Origin: Gordonia terrae
Lineage (GTDB): Bacteria > Actinomycetota > Actinomycetes > Mycobacteriales > Mycobacteriaceae
Direction of reading: 5' to 3'
DNA: 64,000 nt
Assembly (NCBI RefSeq): GCF_001698225.1
Contig: NZ_CP016594.1
Span: forward strand, 5,146,001-5,210,000
The notes under the pieces are model-generated. The model did not search any database and had not been told where the DNA came from. It saw nothing but the letters and a program-made list of their open reading frames with translations. The first letter of the stretch is position 1, and every line of letters begins with the position of its first letter. Both the position numbers and the translations under genes were made by a program. Positions 17,001 to 23,774 of the stretch are shown piece after piece.

Positions 17001-17957
17001 GGCGACGGCGCGTTCCTCGCCGACGACACGATGGTCGCGTCGTACGAACTCGGCGGCGGCTGGCTGCACATCGACGAGGCGAAGATCGGCAAGAGGTCCT
17101 TCCTCGGCAACTCCGGTATGACCGGTCCCGGCCGCAAGGTCCCCAAGAACGGGCTGGTGGCGGTGTTGTCGGCAACGCCCGATCGGGCGAAATCGGGGTC
17201 GAGCTGGCTCGGCAGCCCGCCGGTGCGCCTGCGCCGGACCGCGGCCCAGATCGACACCTCGCGCACCTTCGACCCGCCGGCCACCCTGAAGATCGCCCGC
17301 TCACTCATCGAGACGCTGCGCCTGGTGCCCGTCATGGTGTCGTTCGGGCTGGGCGTCGGGCTGCTGCTCGCGCTGCAGTACGTCGCGGTACACGTGCACT
17401 ACGGGGTCGCGGCCCTGGTGAGCGGCCTGCTCCTGCTCGTCGTCGGCGCGATCGCCTGCATCACCGCCGCCGCGGCCAAATGGCTGGTCGTCGGCCGCAT
17501 CACAGTGAGCGAGCACCCGCTGTGGAGTTCGTTCGTCTGGCGCAACGAACTGTCCGACGCGTTCGTCGAGACCGTTGCGGCCCCCTGGTTCGCCAACGCC
17601 GCGACCGGCACGCCGATCCTCAACCTGTGGCTGCGGATGCTCGGTGCCAAGATCGGCCGGGGCGTCTGGTGCGAGACCTACTGGCTCCCCGAAGCCGACC
17701 TGGTCACGCTCGGCGACGGCGCGACCGTGCAACGCGGCTGCGTGGTCCAGACGCATCTGTTCCACGACCGTGTGATGGCCATCGACCGCGTCACGCTCGG
17801 GGCCGGGGCGACCCTCGGCCCGCACTGCGTCGCGCTGCCCGCATCCGGACTCGGCGACTCGGCGACCGTCGGGCCGGCGTCGCTGGTCATGCGCGGAGAT
17901 GTGGTCCCGGCTCACACCCGCTGGCAGGGAAATCCCATCGCTCCCTGGCCCCGCTGA
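14091..17957 (+). CDS. Pls/PosA-family nonribosomal peptide (polyamino acid) synthetase
   Basis: A 1288-residue single-module synthetase. An adenylation domain (residues 1-460; FTSGSTGKPKG near 150, NTYGPTEATV near 287, YRSGDLVRLD near 370) activates an amino acid. The motif VAFDASCEEMW keeps the Asp that binds the alpha-amino group. A carrier domain follows with its pantetheine serine in EGGGSLAAA (about 530). The rest alternates membrane helices with three left-handed beta-helix acyltransferase-like blocks (about 690-830, 940-1060, 1170-1285), the layout of epsilon-poly-lysine synthetase. There is no thioesterase. It starts at GTG 14091, directly after an in-frame stop; TATATT at 14037 may be the -10. 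Confidence 0.88.
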   Translation: MPIPPQFLLSAQAAPPRTLCDVLTATARAHPDAAAIDDGEMTLTYGQLLAVVRRTVTRLGEVGVGRGSRVGIRMPSGSRDLYVAILATLYAGAAYVPVDADDPDERAELVFGEAGVDAIVDADGPRSTTATSTPAEPPARPTPDDDAWIIFTSGSTGKPKGVAVTHRNAAAFVDAEAAMFLPDAPIGPHDRVLAGLSVAFDASCEEMWLAWRNGACLVPAPRSLVRSGMDLGPWLVARDITVVSTVPTLASLWPPEALEAVRLLIFGGEACPPELADRLAVPGREVWNTYGPTEATVVACAAPLGGGGPVRIGLPLRGWDLAVVDAQGQPVAEGEVGELVIGGVGLARYLDPAKDAEKYAPMPTLGWERAYRSGDLVRLDNAGLLFMGRADDQVKVGGRRIELGEIDNALQNLPGVSGAAAAVRKSAAGNSLLVGYLVSADPGFDVADAHAELRRQLPAAMVPTLALVDELPTRTSGKVDRDALPWPLPGSSRPVDDDVELSETELWLAQLWTDVLGMTVSSPDVDFFAEGGGSLAAAQLVTAVRERYPDISVADLYDHPRLGSMAEMLDARRPTTSIDERHIAPTPRSAGLAQLALTVPLTTLTGLQWATWLGVVNNLAVLAAERMDRTVEWLVEINWWVLLAAFLIFITPPGRMCIAALGARVLLAGVSPGVYPRGGSVHVRLWVAERLLDASGAANLSGAPWMIYLARALGATIGRGVDLHTIPPVTGLLTVGDGASVEPEVDISGWWIDGDDVHIGEIAIKRGASIGARSTLTPGAVVGRDAVVAPGSAVFGRVKARQHWAGSPAVKIGKAEHPWPDHRPPRATWWVPIYGLSSLGLAAIPLISLASGLAVIGAWALTADRLRDAGIRALILLPAATITSLFVFAAITAGLVRLAAIGLHTGYHPVRSRVGWQVWITERLLDAARTYLFPLYASLLTPTWFRVLGAKVGVGTEISTALVLPRFTTIGDGAFLADDTMVASYELGGGWLHIDEAKIGKRSFLGNSGMTGPGRKVPKNGLVAVLSATPDRAKSGSSWLGSPPVRLRRTAAQIDTSRTFDPPATLKIARSLIETLRLVPVMVSFGLGVGLLLALQYVAVHVHYGVAALVSGLLLLVVGAIACITAAAAKWLVVGRITVSEHPLWSSFVWRNELSDAFVETVAAPWFANAATGTPILNLWLRMLGAKIGRGVWCETYWLPEADLVTLGDGATVQRGCVVQTHLFHDRVMAIDRVTLGAGATLGPHCVALPASGLGDSATVGPASLVMRGDVVPAHTRWQGNPIAPWPR

Positions 17958-18010
17958 TCCGAAAGAACCACATAACTAGTTCCTGCTCCGAAAGAACCAC
18001 ACACACCCAC

Positions 18011-18094
18011 TGCTCCCTGAGGTGCGAGGAGCGCCGGCGCCGGCTGACCCACTGCTCCCTCAGGTGCGAGGAGCGATGGCGACGAGCCACGAAG
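18011..18094. repeat. Class A repeat arms, left of the IS110 element
   Basis: Two tandem copies, from 18011 and 18053, of the left arm TGCTCCCTSAGGTGCGAGGA. The second continues to GAGCCACGAAG at 18094, where the IS-related sequence begins. The arm is the inverse of the copies at 19629-19701. Upstream, CCGAAAGAACCACA also occurs twice in 17959-18003. Confidence 0.85.
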
Positions 18095-18115
18095 ACATCC
18101 CAGGGGTCCAAGGTG

Positions 18116-19333
18116 TCAAGCGGCGAGGTGTGTGCGGTGGTTCCATGCGGTGTGTTCGTTGTAGGGGGTGCGGTGGGTGAGGCAGCCGTGGAGGATGCCG
18201 ATGAGCCGGTTGGCGACCGCGCGTAGTGCTTGGGTGTGGGACTTCTTCTGATCGCGGAGGCTGTCGTAGTAGACGCGGGCGCCGGGGCTACCGGTCAGAG
18301 CGCTTTGCGCCATGCACAGTGCGGCGGCGTTGAGTCGGGTGTTGCGGATGTGGCGGGCCAACACGACGTGCCCTTTGCCTGAGGCGATGGTGCGTGGTGA
18401 GGTGCCGGCATAGTTTCTGCGAGACTTGGCGGTGGCATAGCGTTCGGGGTCATCCCCGAACTCGCCGAGCATCCGGGCGCCGGTGATGTCACCGACTCCG
18501 GGCATGGACAGGTAGATCTCGGCGTCCGGATGCGCTCTAAAAGACTGGGCCATAGTGGTTTCCAGTTGGATGATCTGGGTGTTGAGAGCGGCCAGCATTT
18601 CCACGGTCGCTGTCACGGTCGCCGCGTAGGCGGCGGTGAGTGCCTCGGGTGCGCCCAGATGGCCGCCACCGCGTAGGGCGTGCTGGATGTCGCGGGCACG
18701 GGTATCGGTATTGCGTTGTCGGCCACCCTTTTTCAGGGCCGAGCGGATCGCCGCGACCGATAGTGCCGCACCCTGTCGTGGGGTGGGAGCGCGACGCAAC
18801 ACCGCCAGACAGTCTTTGTGGGCGAGGTCGCCGCCGAAGGCATCGACCGCGGCCGGGTAGTAGGCGCCCAGTTGGGAGCGCAACACATTCTGTTGCGCTG
18901 AACGCGCCCACACCAGGTTCTGGTGCGTGCGGGCCATCACCGTGATCGCGTCCGCGGCGACGGTATCGGCGGCGACGAGCCGATGGTTGTGCCGGTCGGT
19001 ACGCACCAGATCAGCCAGCGTTTTCGCGTCAGCCTTATCGGATTTGGTGCCCCCGACATGGTGGCGGTCGCGGTACCGCGATACCGACAACGGGTTGATC
19101 GCGTACACCTGATAGCCCGCGGCGACCAGGGCGGTGACCCACATGCCGTGATCGGTTTCGATCCCGATCACTACCTCGCCAGGCTCTTGGGCATACCGGG
19201 CGATCAGTTCATGCATGGTGGTGGCGCCGGCCGCGTTCTCGGGTATTCGGCGGGTGGCCAGGGTGGTGCCGTGTTCATCCATCACGCACACATCGTGATG
19301 ATCTGATGCCCAGTCGTTGCCCACAAAGATCAT
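18116..19333 (-). CDS. IS110-family transposase (DEDD recombinase)
   Basis: A 405-residue transposase. The N-terminal RuvC-like domain carries Asp7 (GNDWASDHH), Glu59 (VIGIETDHG), Asp99 and Asp102 (TKSDKADAKTLADL), the DEDD set. The C-terminal Tnp_20 domain has MPGVGDITGARMLGEFGD and the NYAGTSPRTIASGKG motif (about residue 318), which by family holds the catalytic serine. No frameshift or stop interrupts it, so it may be active. IS110 recombinases use a bridge RNA encoded in the element; the 285 bp upstream are a good candidate. Confidence 0.95.
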   Translation of the reverse strand: MIFVGNDWASDHHDVCVMDEHGTTLATRRIPENAAGATTMHELIARYAQEPGEVVIGIETDHGMWVTALVAAGYQVYAINPLSVSRYRDRHHVGGTKSDKADAKTLADLVRTDRHNHRLVAADTVAADAITVMARTHQNLVWARSAQQNVLRSQLGAYYPAAVDAFGGDLAHKDCLAVLRRAPTPRQGAALSVAAIRSALKKGGRQRNTDTRARDIQHALRGGGHLGAPEALTAAYAATVTATVEMLAALNTQIIQLETTMAQSFRAHPDAEIYLSMPGVGDITGARMLGEFGDDPERYATAKSRRNYAGTSPRTIASGKGHVVLARHIRNTRLNAAALCMAQSALTGSPGARVYYDSLRDQKKSHTQALRAVANRLIGILHGCLTHRTPYNEHTAWNHRTHLAA

Positions 19334-19379
19334 GACACTCGTTCACCTCGTCTTCGGTCGTCTCGACGATCTGGTGTGA

Positions 19380-19600
19380 ACCTTTGGGTGATCACCCTGA
19401 CGCGGCCTAATGGATCAGTGCTCACCCACACGTTCAAGGGGGCACGACATCCCAGAAGCGTTCCAGCGGGTGATCCTCGCCCGGCCGGGCCACGGTCTTC
19501 GTGTAGAAATCCGACACCGTTTCAGGGCCTGGCAGTGGTCACCGACCGGGAAGGCTCACACGACCAGCATCCCCTCTAACAGGAAGCCGATCCACCCCCA
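19380..19600 (-). ncRNA. Candidate bridge RNA of the IS110 element
   Basis: This is noncoding DNA upstream of the transposase, where IS110 elements encode their bridge RNA. It holds two perfect 12-bp palindromes, GGGTGATCACCC (19386-19397) and GCCCGGCCGGGC (19479-19490). It also holds two possible guides. GACATCCCAG (19446-19455) is identical to the junction at 18094-18103. GGCCTAATGG (19404-19413) is complementary, with one bulged base, to CCATTAGGGCC at 19598-19608 near the other end. RNA boundaries are approximate. Confidence 0.45.
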
Positions 19601-19628
19601 TTAGGGCCTGGTGAGACACCTCGCCAGA

Positions 19629-19701
19629 CCCTTCGTGGCTCGCTTCGCTCGCACCTCAGGGAGCAGATTCGTGGCTCGCTTCGCTCGCATCTCAGGGAGC
19701 A
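19629..19701. repeat. Class A repeat arms, right of the IS110 element
   Basis: Two tandem copies of the right arm. The first, 19629-19665, is an exact 37-bp reverse complement of 58855-58891. The second, 19666-19701, is nearly the same. Between the element end and the membrane-protein gene at 19742 nothing else was seen. Confidence 0.9.
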
Positions 19702-19741
19702 GAGATGTGGACCCTTGAGAGTGTTCGTTCGTTGTTCGAGC

Positions 19742-20329
19742 TCAGACCGTCGGCTCGCCGGCGACCGGCTGCTCGACCTTCTTCGGCAGCGTGAGCAGTG
19801 TGGCGATCGACAGTGCGACGAGCATGATGCCGCCGACCCAGGCGAGCACCTCGAGCGAGAAGGCGGGCAGCACCATCATCACGATGCCCGCGATGATCGC
19901 GATGATGCCCGAGACGATCGAGAACCAGGTGGGGGCGTGACCGGATCTGGTGATCGCCGCGTACAGGTCGGCGACGCCCTGGAAGATCCAGCCGATGCCG
20001 ATGAACACCGCGAGCAGCCAGACCGCGTCGCCCGGGCTGAACAGCGCGATCACCCCGGCGAGCAGCACGATTGCGCCCACGATGCCCAGCATCACCCGGA
20101 CCCCGGTGCCGAGGAACGACGCCGCGAACGCCTGGTAGATACGGAAGATGCCGGCGATGATCAACGAGATCGCGAACAGGACAGCGAGAACGACGATGGT
20201 CGGTCCGGGCCACAGGATCGCGATGACCCCGATCACGATGCCGACGATCGACGTGATGATGAGTGCCGTGCGCACGGCACCGACCAGTTCGTCGGGGAAG
20301 TGTTTGGTGTAGACCGTGGCGAAAGTCAT
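19742..20329 (-). CDS. HdeD/DUF308-family membrane protein
   Basis: A 195-residue protein with six hydrophobic helices arranged as three helical hairpins, the HdeD (DUF308) pattern. Typical segments are IGVIAILWPGPTIVVLAVLF and GIGWIFQGVADLYAAI. In enteric bacteria HdeD is linked to acid stress; the role in actinobacteria is unknown. The start is ATG at 20329. It would have been convergent with the Pls gene before the IS110 insertion. Confidence 0.85.
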   Translation of the reverse strand: MTFATVYTKHFPDELVGAVRTALIITSIVGIVIGVIAILWPGPTIVVLAVLFAISLIIAGIFRIYQAFAASFLGTGVRVMLGIVGAIVLLAGVIALFSPGDAVWLLAVFIGIGWIFQGVADLYAAITRSGHAPTWFSIVSGIIAIIAGIVMMVLPAFSLEVLAWVGGIMLVALSIATLLTLPKKVEQPVAGEPTV

Positions 20330-20437
20330 GGTCGGAGGTTATCGGGCAGTGGAGGATCCGGCGCGCTATTCGCGCAGGAGTGGCACAAACCCGACCGTCG
20401 TCGTCGGCCTCGGATGAACAGGGGGTAAAGAGTAACG

Positions 20438-21331
20438 ATGACCAACATCGCGTTCTTCGAGCCGATCAGCGCAGACGGCCGGCCCGACGAGGGAATCCGG
20501 TACCGGCCGACCACCTTCGCCGCCAGCCTGTGGGCACCCGGGACCCTGAACGGCCCCGCGGTGTGCGGCCTCGCCGCGCGAGCAGTCGAGGCCGAGTTCG
20601 GCCGTCACGAGTCAGGCGGGGACGAGTTCGTACCGGCCCGATGCACGATCGATCTGTTCAAGGCCGCGCGGGACATCGTGACGTCGACGCGAGTCCGCGT
20701 CGTCCGATCCGGCGGCCGCATCCGAGTCCTCGACGTCGATGTGGTGCAGCATCCCGACGACGCCGACGAGGTGGTCGTCGCCCGCGCCACGACGGTGTTC
20801 CTGCGCACCTCGACCAATCCCCCCGGCCGGCGGTGGCATCGCCCCGCGGACGCGGTCACCTTCCATCCGCCGGAGATCGCCTCCGACGACGATCTGTCGC
20901 CCCGGTTCGCCTCCGACGCCGCGGACGACACCGTCGGCGAGTGGGAGCGGGACATGGCGAATCACCAGAACGGCCATCGCAAACGGATGTGGTCTCGCGC
21001 CGCACCCATCGTGGCGGGTGAGAAACTCACCCCGTTCCAGCGTGCGGTCATCAGCGCCGAGTCCGCGAGCCTCGTGTCGAACTGGGGCACCACCGGCATC
21101 GGCTTCATCAACTGCGACCTCACCGTTGCCCTGAGCCGGCTGCCGTCGGGTGAGCGGATCGGCGTCGAGGCCGACGTCCACATCGAGGACGACGGCGTCT
21201 CGGTCAGCAACGCGGGCCTCTTCGACGCGCATGGGATGTTCGGGACCGCGCTGGTGACCGCGGTGAACAACGCCGCGGCGCAGATCGACTTCACCACCGT
21301 GGACACCTCGGAGCGCTATCGGGAAGCCTGA
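20438..21331 (+). CDS. Acyl-CoA thioesterase-like double-hotdog protein
   Basis: A 297-residue protein of the TesB-like/acyl-CoA thioesterase group. The N-terminal hotdog (about residues 20-135) includes GPAVCGLAARAVEAEFG and the C-terminal hotdog (about 185-285) includes NWGTTGIGFINCDLTVALSR. Such enzymes hydrolyse acyl-CoA to free acid. It stands alone between a divergent HdeD-like gene and a secreted-protein gene. The substrate range is unknown. Confidence 0.78.
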   Translation: MTNIAFFEPISADGRPDEGIRYRPTTFAASLWAPGTLNGPAVCGLAARAVEAEFGRHESGGDEFVPARCTIDLFKAARDIVTSTRVRVVRSGGRIRVLDVDVVQHPDDADEVVVARATTVFLRTSTNPPGRRWHRPADAVTFHPPEIASDDDLSPRFASDAADDTVGEWERDMANHQNGHRKRMWSRAAPIVAGEKLTPFQRAVISAESASLVSNWGTTGIGFINCDLTVALSRLPSGERIGVEADVHIEDDGVSVSNAGLFDAHGMFGTALVTAVNNAAAQIDFTTVDTSERYREA

Positions 21332-21409
21332 GGCCACACGACATTTAGCCGTGCAAAGCACCGTAGTGCACCTCACACATCTCTCTCAGGTCTTGATAAG
21401 GTCACGGCC

Positions 21410-22480
21410 ATGACACGGCGCCTCTCACGGCTTTTCCTGGGTCTTGTCGTCTCTGTACTGGCTGTTGCCTTGACGACCACCCTGGCCGCCTCACCCGCTC
21501 ACGCCGCCCGCTACGCCAACGGCCCGGCGACCATCGTCAACCGGCTGACCGGCCCGTTCGCCATGAACGACACGATCGGACGGTTCAACATCGTCGGCAC
21601 CGATCTCGGTGTCATGTGGGACAACGGACGGGGCGAGATCCTCACGGCCTTCGGCGACACCCAGTCGTTCAACGGATGGTCCCTGCTGTACGGCGAGCTC
21701 TTCTACTGGCGGTCGAACGTCCTGCTCCGGAGCACCGACCGGCATCTCAACGACGGCATGACATTCACCTCACACGCGGGCCGCCCCGGACATGCCAAGC
21801 GGTTGCTGAAGCCGAACGTCCGGCGCGAGGTCACCATCATCCCGACCGCCGGCGTGGCCGCCAACGGCAAGCAGTACATGACCGTGATGTCGGTGAAACG
21901 CTGGGACTCGCCGGGCATCTGGACCACCAACTGGGCCGGCCTCGTCTCCTCCTCGGACAACGGCGAGAACTGGCGAGCGGTGAACGCCTTCCGCCCCAAC
22001 GGCGGCGGCAACAAGAAGTTCCAGATGGGCGCCTTCCTCAAGGTCGGCAAGACCGTCTACTACTACGGCACCCCCGACGGACGCTGGGGCGGCGTCTATC
22101 TCGCGCGCGTGGACGAGAAGGACATCGAGAATCTCGGCAAGTGGCAGTACTTCTCCTACGGCCGGTGGGTTCCGGGCAACCCCGATGCCGCCACCCCGGT
22201 GATGGGCGCGCCGACCGGTGAACTGTCGGTGCAGTGGAACGACTACCTCGGCAAGTACATCTCATTGGCCAGCCAGGACGTCGGCGTCACTCTGCGGACC
22301 GCCGACAACCCCTGGGGCCCATGGACTTCCGGCGAGATCGTCGCACCCTCGGTGGACCCGTACACGGGGTACGCGCCCTACATCCATCCGTGGTCGAAGG
22401 GCAGCACGCTCTACTTCACCTACTCGATCTCGATCGGGTACCAGGTCTATCTGATGCGGCTCCCGCTGCGCCGCGGTTGA
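21410..22480 (+). CDS. Secreted DUF4185 protein, possible endo-D-arabinanase
   Basis: A 356-residue protein with a signal peptide (residues 1-30, cleavage after AHA) and one DUF4185 domain with a five-bladed-propeller look (ILTAFGDTQSFNGW, VSSSDNGENWRAVN, YYYGTPDGRWGGVYLARV). Some members of DUF4185, now a glycoside hydrolase family, are endo-D-arabinanases acting on mycobacterial arabinan. A cell-wall remodelling role is therefore plausible, and AftD later in the window builds the same polymer. The exact substrate is inferred. Confidence 0.8.
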   Translation: MTRRLSRLFLGLVVSVLAVALTTTLAASPAHAARYANGPATIVNRLTGPFAMNDTIGRFNIVGTDLGVMWDNGRGEILTAFGDTQSFNGWSLLYGELFYWRSNVLLRSTDRHLNDGMTFTSHAGRPGHAKRLLKPNVRREVTIIPTAGVAANGKQYMTVMSVKRWDSPGIWTTNWAGLVSSSDNGENWRAVNAFRPNGGGNKKFQMGAFLKVGKTVYYYGTPDGRWGGVYLARVDEKDIENLGKWQYFSYGRWVPGNPDAATPVMGAPTGELSVQWNDYLGKYISLASQDVGVTLRTADNPWGPWTSGEIVAPSVDPYTGYAPYIHPWSKGSTLYFTYSISIGYQVYLMRLPLRRG

Positions 22481-22500
22481 TCTCGATCCCTGCCACCGAC

Positions 22501-22547
22501 GCGTCGGGGCGGCCGACGTCCGTTTCCGGATGCGACCGCCCCGACGC
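22501..22547. terminator. Bidirectional hairpin between convergent genes
   Basis: A perfect 12-bp inverted repeat, GCGTCGGGGCGG (22501-22512) and CCGCCCCGACGC (22536-22547), with a 23-nt loop. It lies between the convergent DUF4185 and DUF305 genes. No T tract is present on either side. Confidence 0.6.
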
Positions 22548-22562
22548 CGTCTCCCGGGACGA

Positions 22563-23216
22563 TCAGCTCTGGCCGAGCATGCCCTTCATCTGATCGATCT
22601 CGGCCTGCTGAGTCCTCTTGACCTCCTGGGCAAGAGCTTTCGTCGCCGGGTCGACGCCGTCGGCGAGTACCGCATCGGCCATCGCGATGGCGCCCTCGTG
22701 GTGTCGGATCATGCCCTCGAGCCACAACCGGTCGAACTCCGTGCCGCGCGCGTCCCGCAGGGCGGTCATCTGGTCCGGGCTGAGCATGCCGGGCATCGCG
22801 GAGTGACCGCCATGCCCCATGTTCTCGTGGCTGTCGTCGGGATCGTCTTTACCGACGCCCCAACTCTCGAGCCGGTCCTCCATCTGCTCGATCTCGGCAT
22901 CCTGCGCCTTCTCGATCGTCGATGCGAGGGCGATCAGCTCCGCATTGTCGGTACGGCCCTCGACGAGTTCGGCCATCGCGACGGCCTGCCGGTGATGTCC
23001 GATCATCGTGGAGGTGAATTCGACGTCGGCCTCGTTGTGGGCAGCCGACGCCGACGCGGACGCCGTGGCCGACTCCGACACCGAGGTGGACGCGGACGGA
23101 GTGTCACTCGGCGATTCGTCGGGCGAACAACCGGCGATCGCGATGAGTCCCGCCGCGGTCAGGCCGATTGCTGCTACCGCGCGGATTCGGCGTCGAGAGG
23201 TGTTGTGTGCGTGCAT
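22563..23216 (-). CDS. DUF305 lipoprotein, putative metal-binding
   Basis: A 217-residue protein. A lipoprotein signal peptide ends at Cys30 (LIAIAGC), followed by a Ser/Thr/Ala linker. Two DUF305 repeats follow, each with the motif MI.HH..A..MA (TMIGHHRQAVAMAELV; GMIRHHEGAIAMADAV). DUF305 proteins are helical ferritin-like bundles often found with copper or silver handling genes. AAGGAACTCACT precedes the ATG as a ribosome-binding site. The next gene is the His-rich DUF6153 protein, which also hints at metal handling. Confidence 0.88.
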   Translation of the reverse strand: MHAHNTSRRRIRAVAAIGLTAAGLIAIAGCSPDESPSDTPSASTSVSESATASASASAAHNEADVEFTSTMIGHHRQAVAMAELVEGRTDNAELIALASTIEKAQDAEIEQMEDRLESWGVGKDDPDDSHENMGHGGHSAMPGMLSPDQMTALRDARGTEFDRLWLEGMIRHHEGAIAMADAVLADGVDPATKALAQEVKRTQQAEIDQMKGMLGQS

Positions 23217-23318
23217 AGTGAGTTCCTTGCTGCTTGTTGAACACCCGGCGGGCGCGACGGCCGGCCAGGGTGAGAAGAGATGACGGCATGACGGACCGAG
23301 CGGTCCGCGGGGGTCACC

Positions 23319-23756
23319 TCAGCAGCGAATCACCTGTAGTTGCAGATGGGAATACACGGCCCACGGCGGCGGTCGGCCCAGGACCGTCGTACGTCGTCGC
23401 GCGGTGTCGGAGATTCGTGGCAGAACGGCGAGCGACCAGACGAGCAACACGAGCACCACGGCCGGGAGGTCGACACCCGAGGCGCGGATGAAGACGCAGT
23501 CATGGGAGTGTTCGCCGCAGTCGTCGGTCCCGGTCATCTCGGGTGCGGCGGTCATCGTCGACGACGAGGTGAACGCCGAATGGTCCGCGTGGTGGGACAT
23601 ACCGCGGTCAGATCGTCCCGGCTCGCTCGCTTCGCTCCCGGCGCCGGGATGGCCCGACACCACCGTGTGCATCAGCATCACGGCGACTGCGAGCGCGAGG
23701 ATGAACCCGCGGCGCCGGACCTCGGCGCCGCGACCGGTTTCTCGGCGACGACTCAC
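23319..23756 (-). CDS. DUF6153-like membrane protein, His-rich, with repeat-derived insertion
   Basis: A 145-residue protein with a hydrophobic helix at about 16-32, a His/Cys-containing loop (MSHHADHS and DDCGEHSHDC), a second helix at about 98-114 and a basic C-terminus ending VIRC. The pattern matches DUF6153, of unknown function; His and Cys pairs suggest metal binding. Residues about 36-46 (HPGAGSEASEPG) come from the same repeat as in the oxidase at 1358-1441, read in the same frame. It starts with GTG at 23756. Confidence 0.7.
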   Translation of the reverse strand: MSRRRETGRGAEVRRRGFILALAVAVMLMHTVVSGHPGAGSEASEPGRSDRGMSHHADHSAFTSSSTMTAAPEMTGTDDCGEHSHDCVFIRASGVDLPAVVLVLLVWSLAVLPRISDTARRRTTVLGRPPPWAVYSHLQLQVIRC

Positions 23757-23774
23757 GGTGGCCAGGTTACGAGG

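Larger units (their letters stand above)
18112..19620 (-). mobile_element. IS110-family insertion sequence in the loop of an inverted repeat
   Basis: It contains one DEDD transposase gene plus about 285 bp of noncoding DNA upstream of it, the IS110 layout. GGTGTC at 18112-18117 and GACACC at 19615-19620 form a 6-bp inverted pair that I take as provisional limits; true ends may differ by a few tens of bases. The flanks are the two arms of the class A repeat, so insertion was into its spacer: CTCGCCAG followed by CCCTTCG on the right flank also occurs, with one difference, in the intact repeat at 58905-58920. Confidence 0.75.

Noticed and set aside
15623..18226. 867-residue open frame in another frame of the Pls gene
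   Set aside because: Arg/Pro/Ala-rich translation without domains; the Pls frame has clear motifs.
18116..19333. IS1111 subgroup assignment for the transposase
   Set aside because: The long noncoding region is upstream of the gene and the terminal pair is only 6 bp, closer to the IS110 subgroup; a few subterminal bases are not enough for IS1111.
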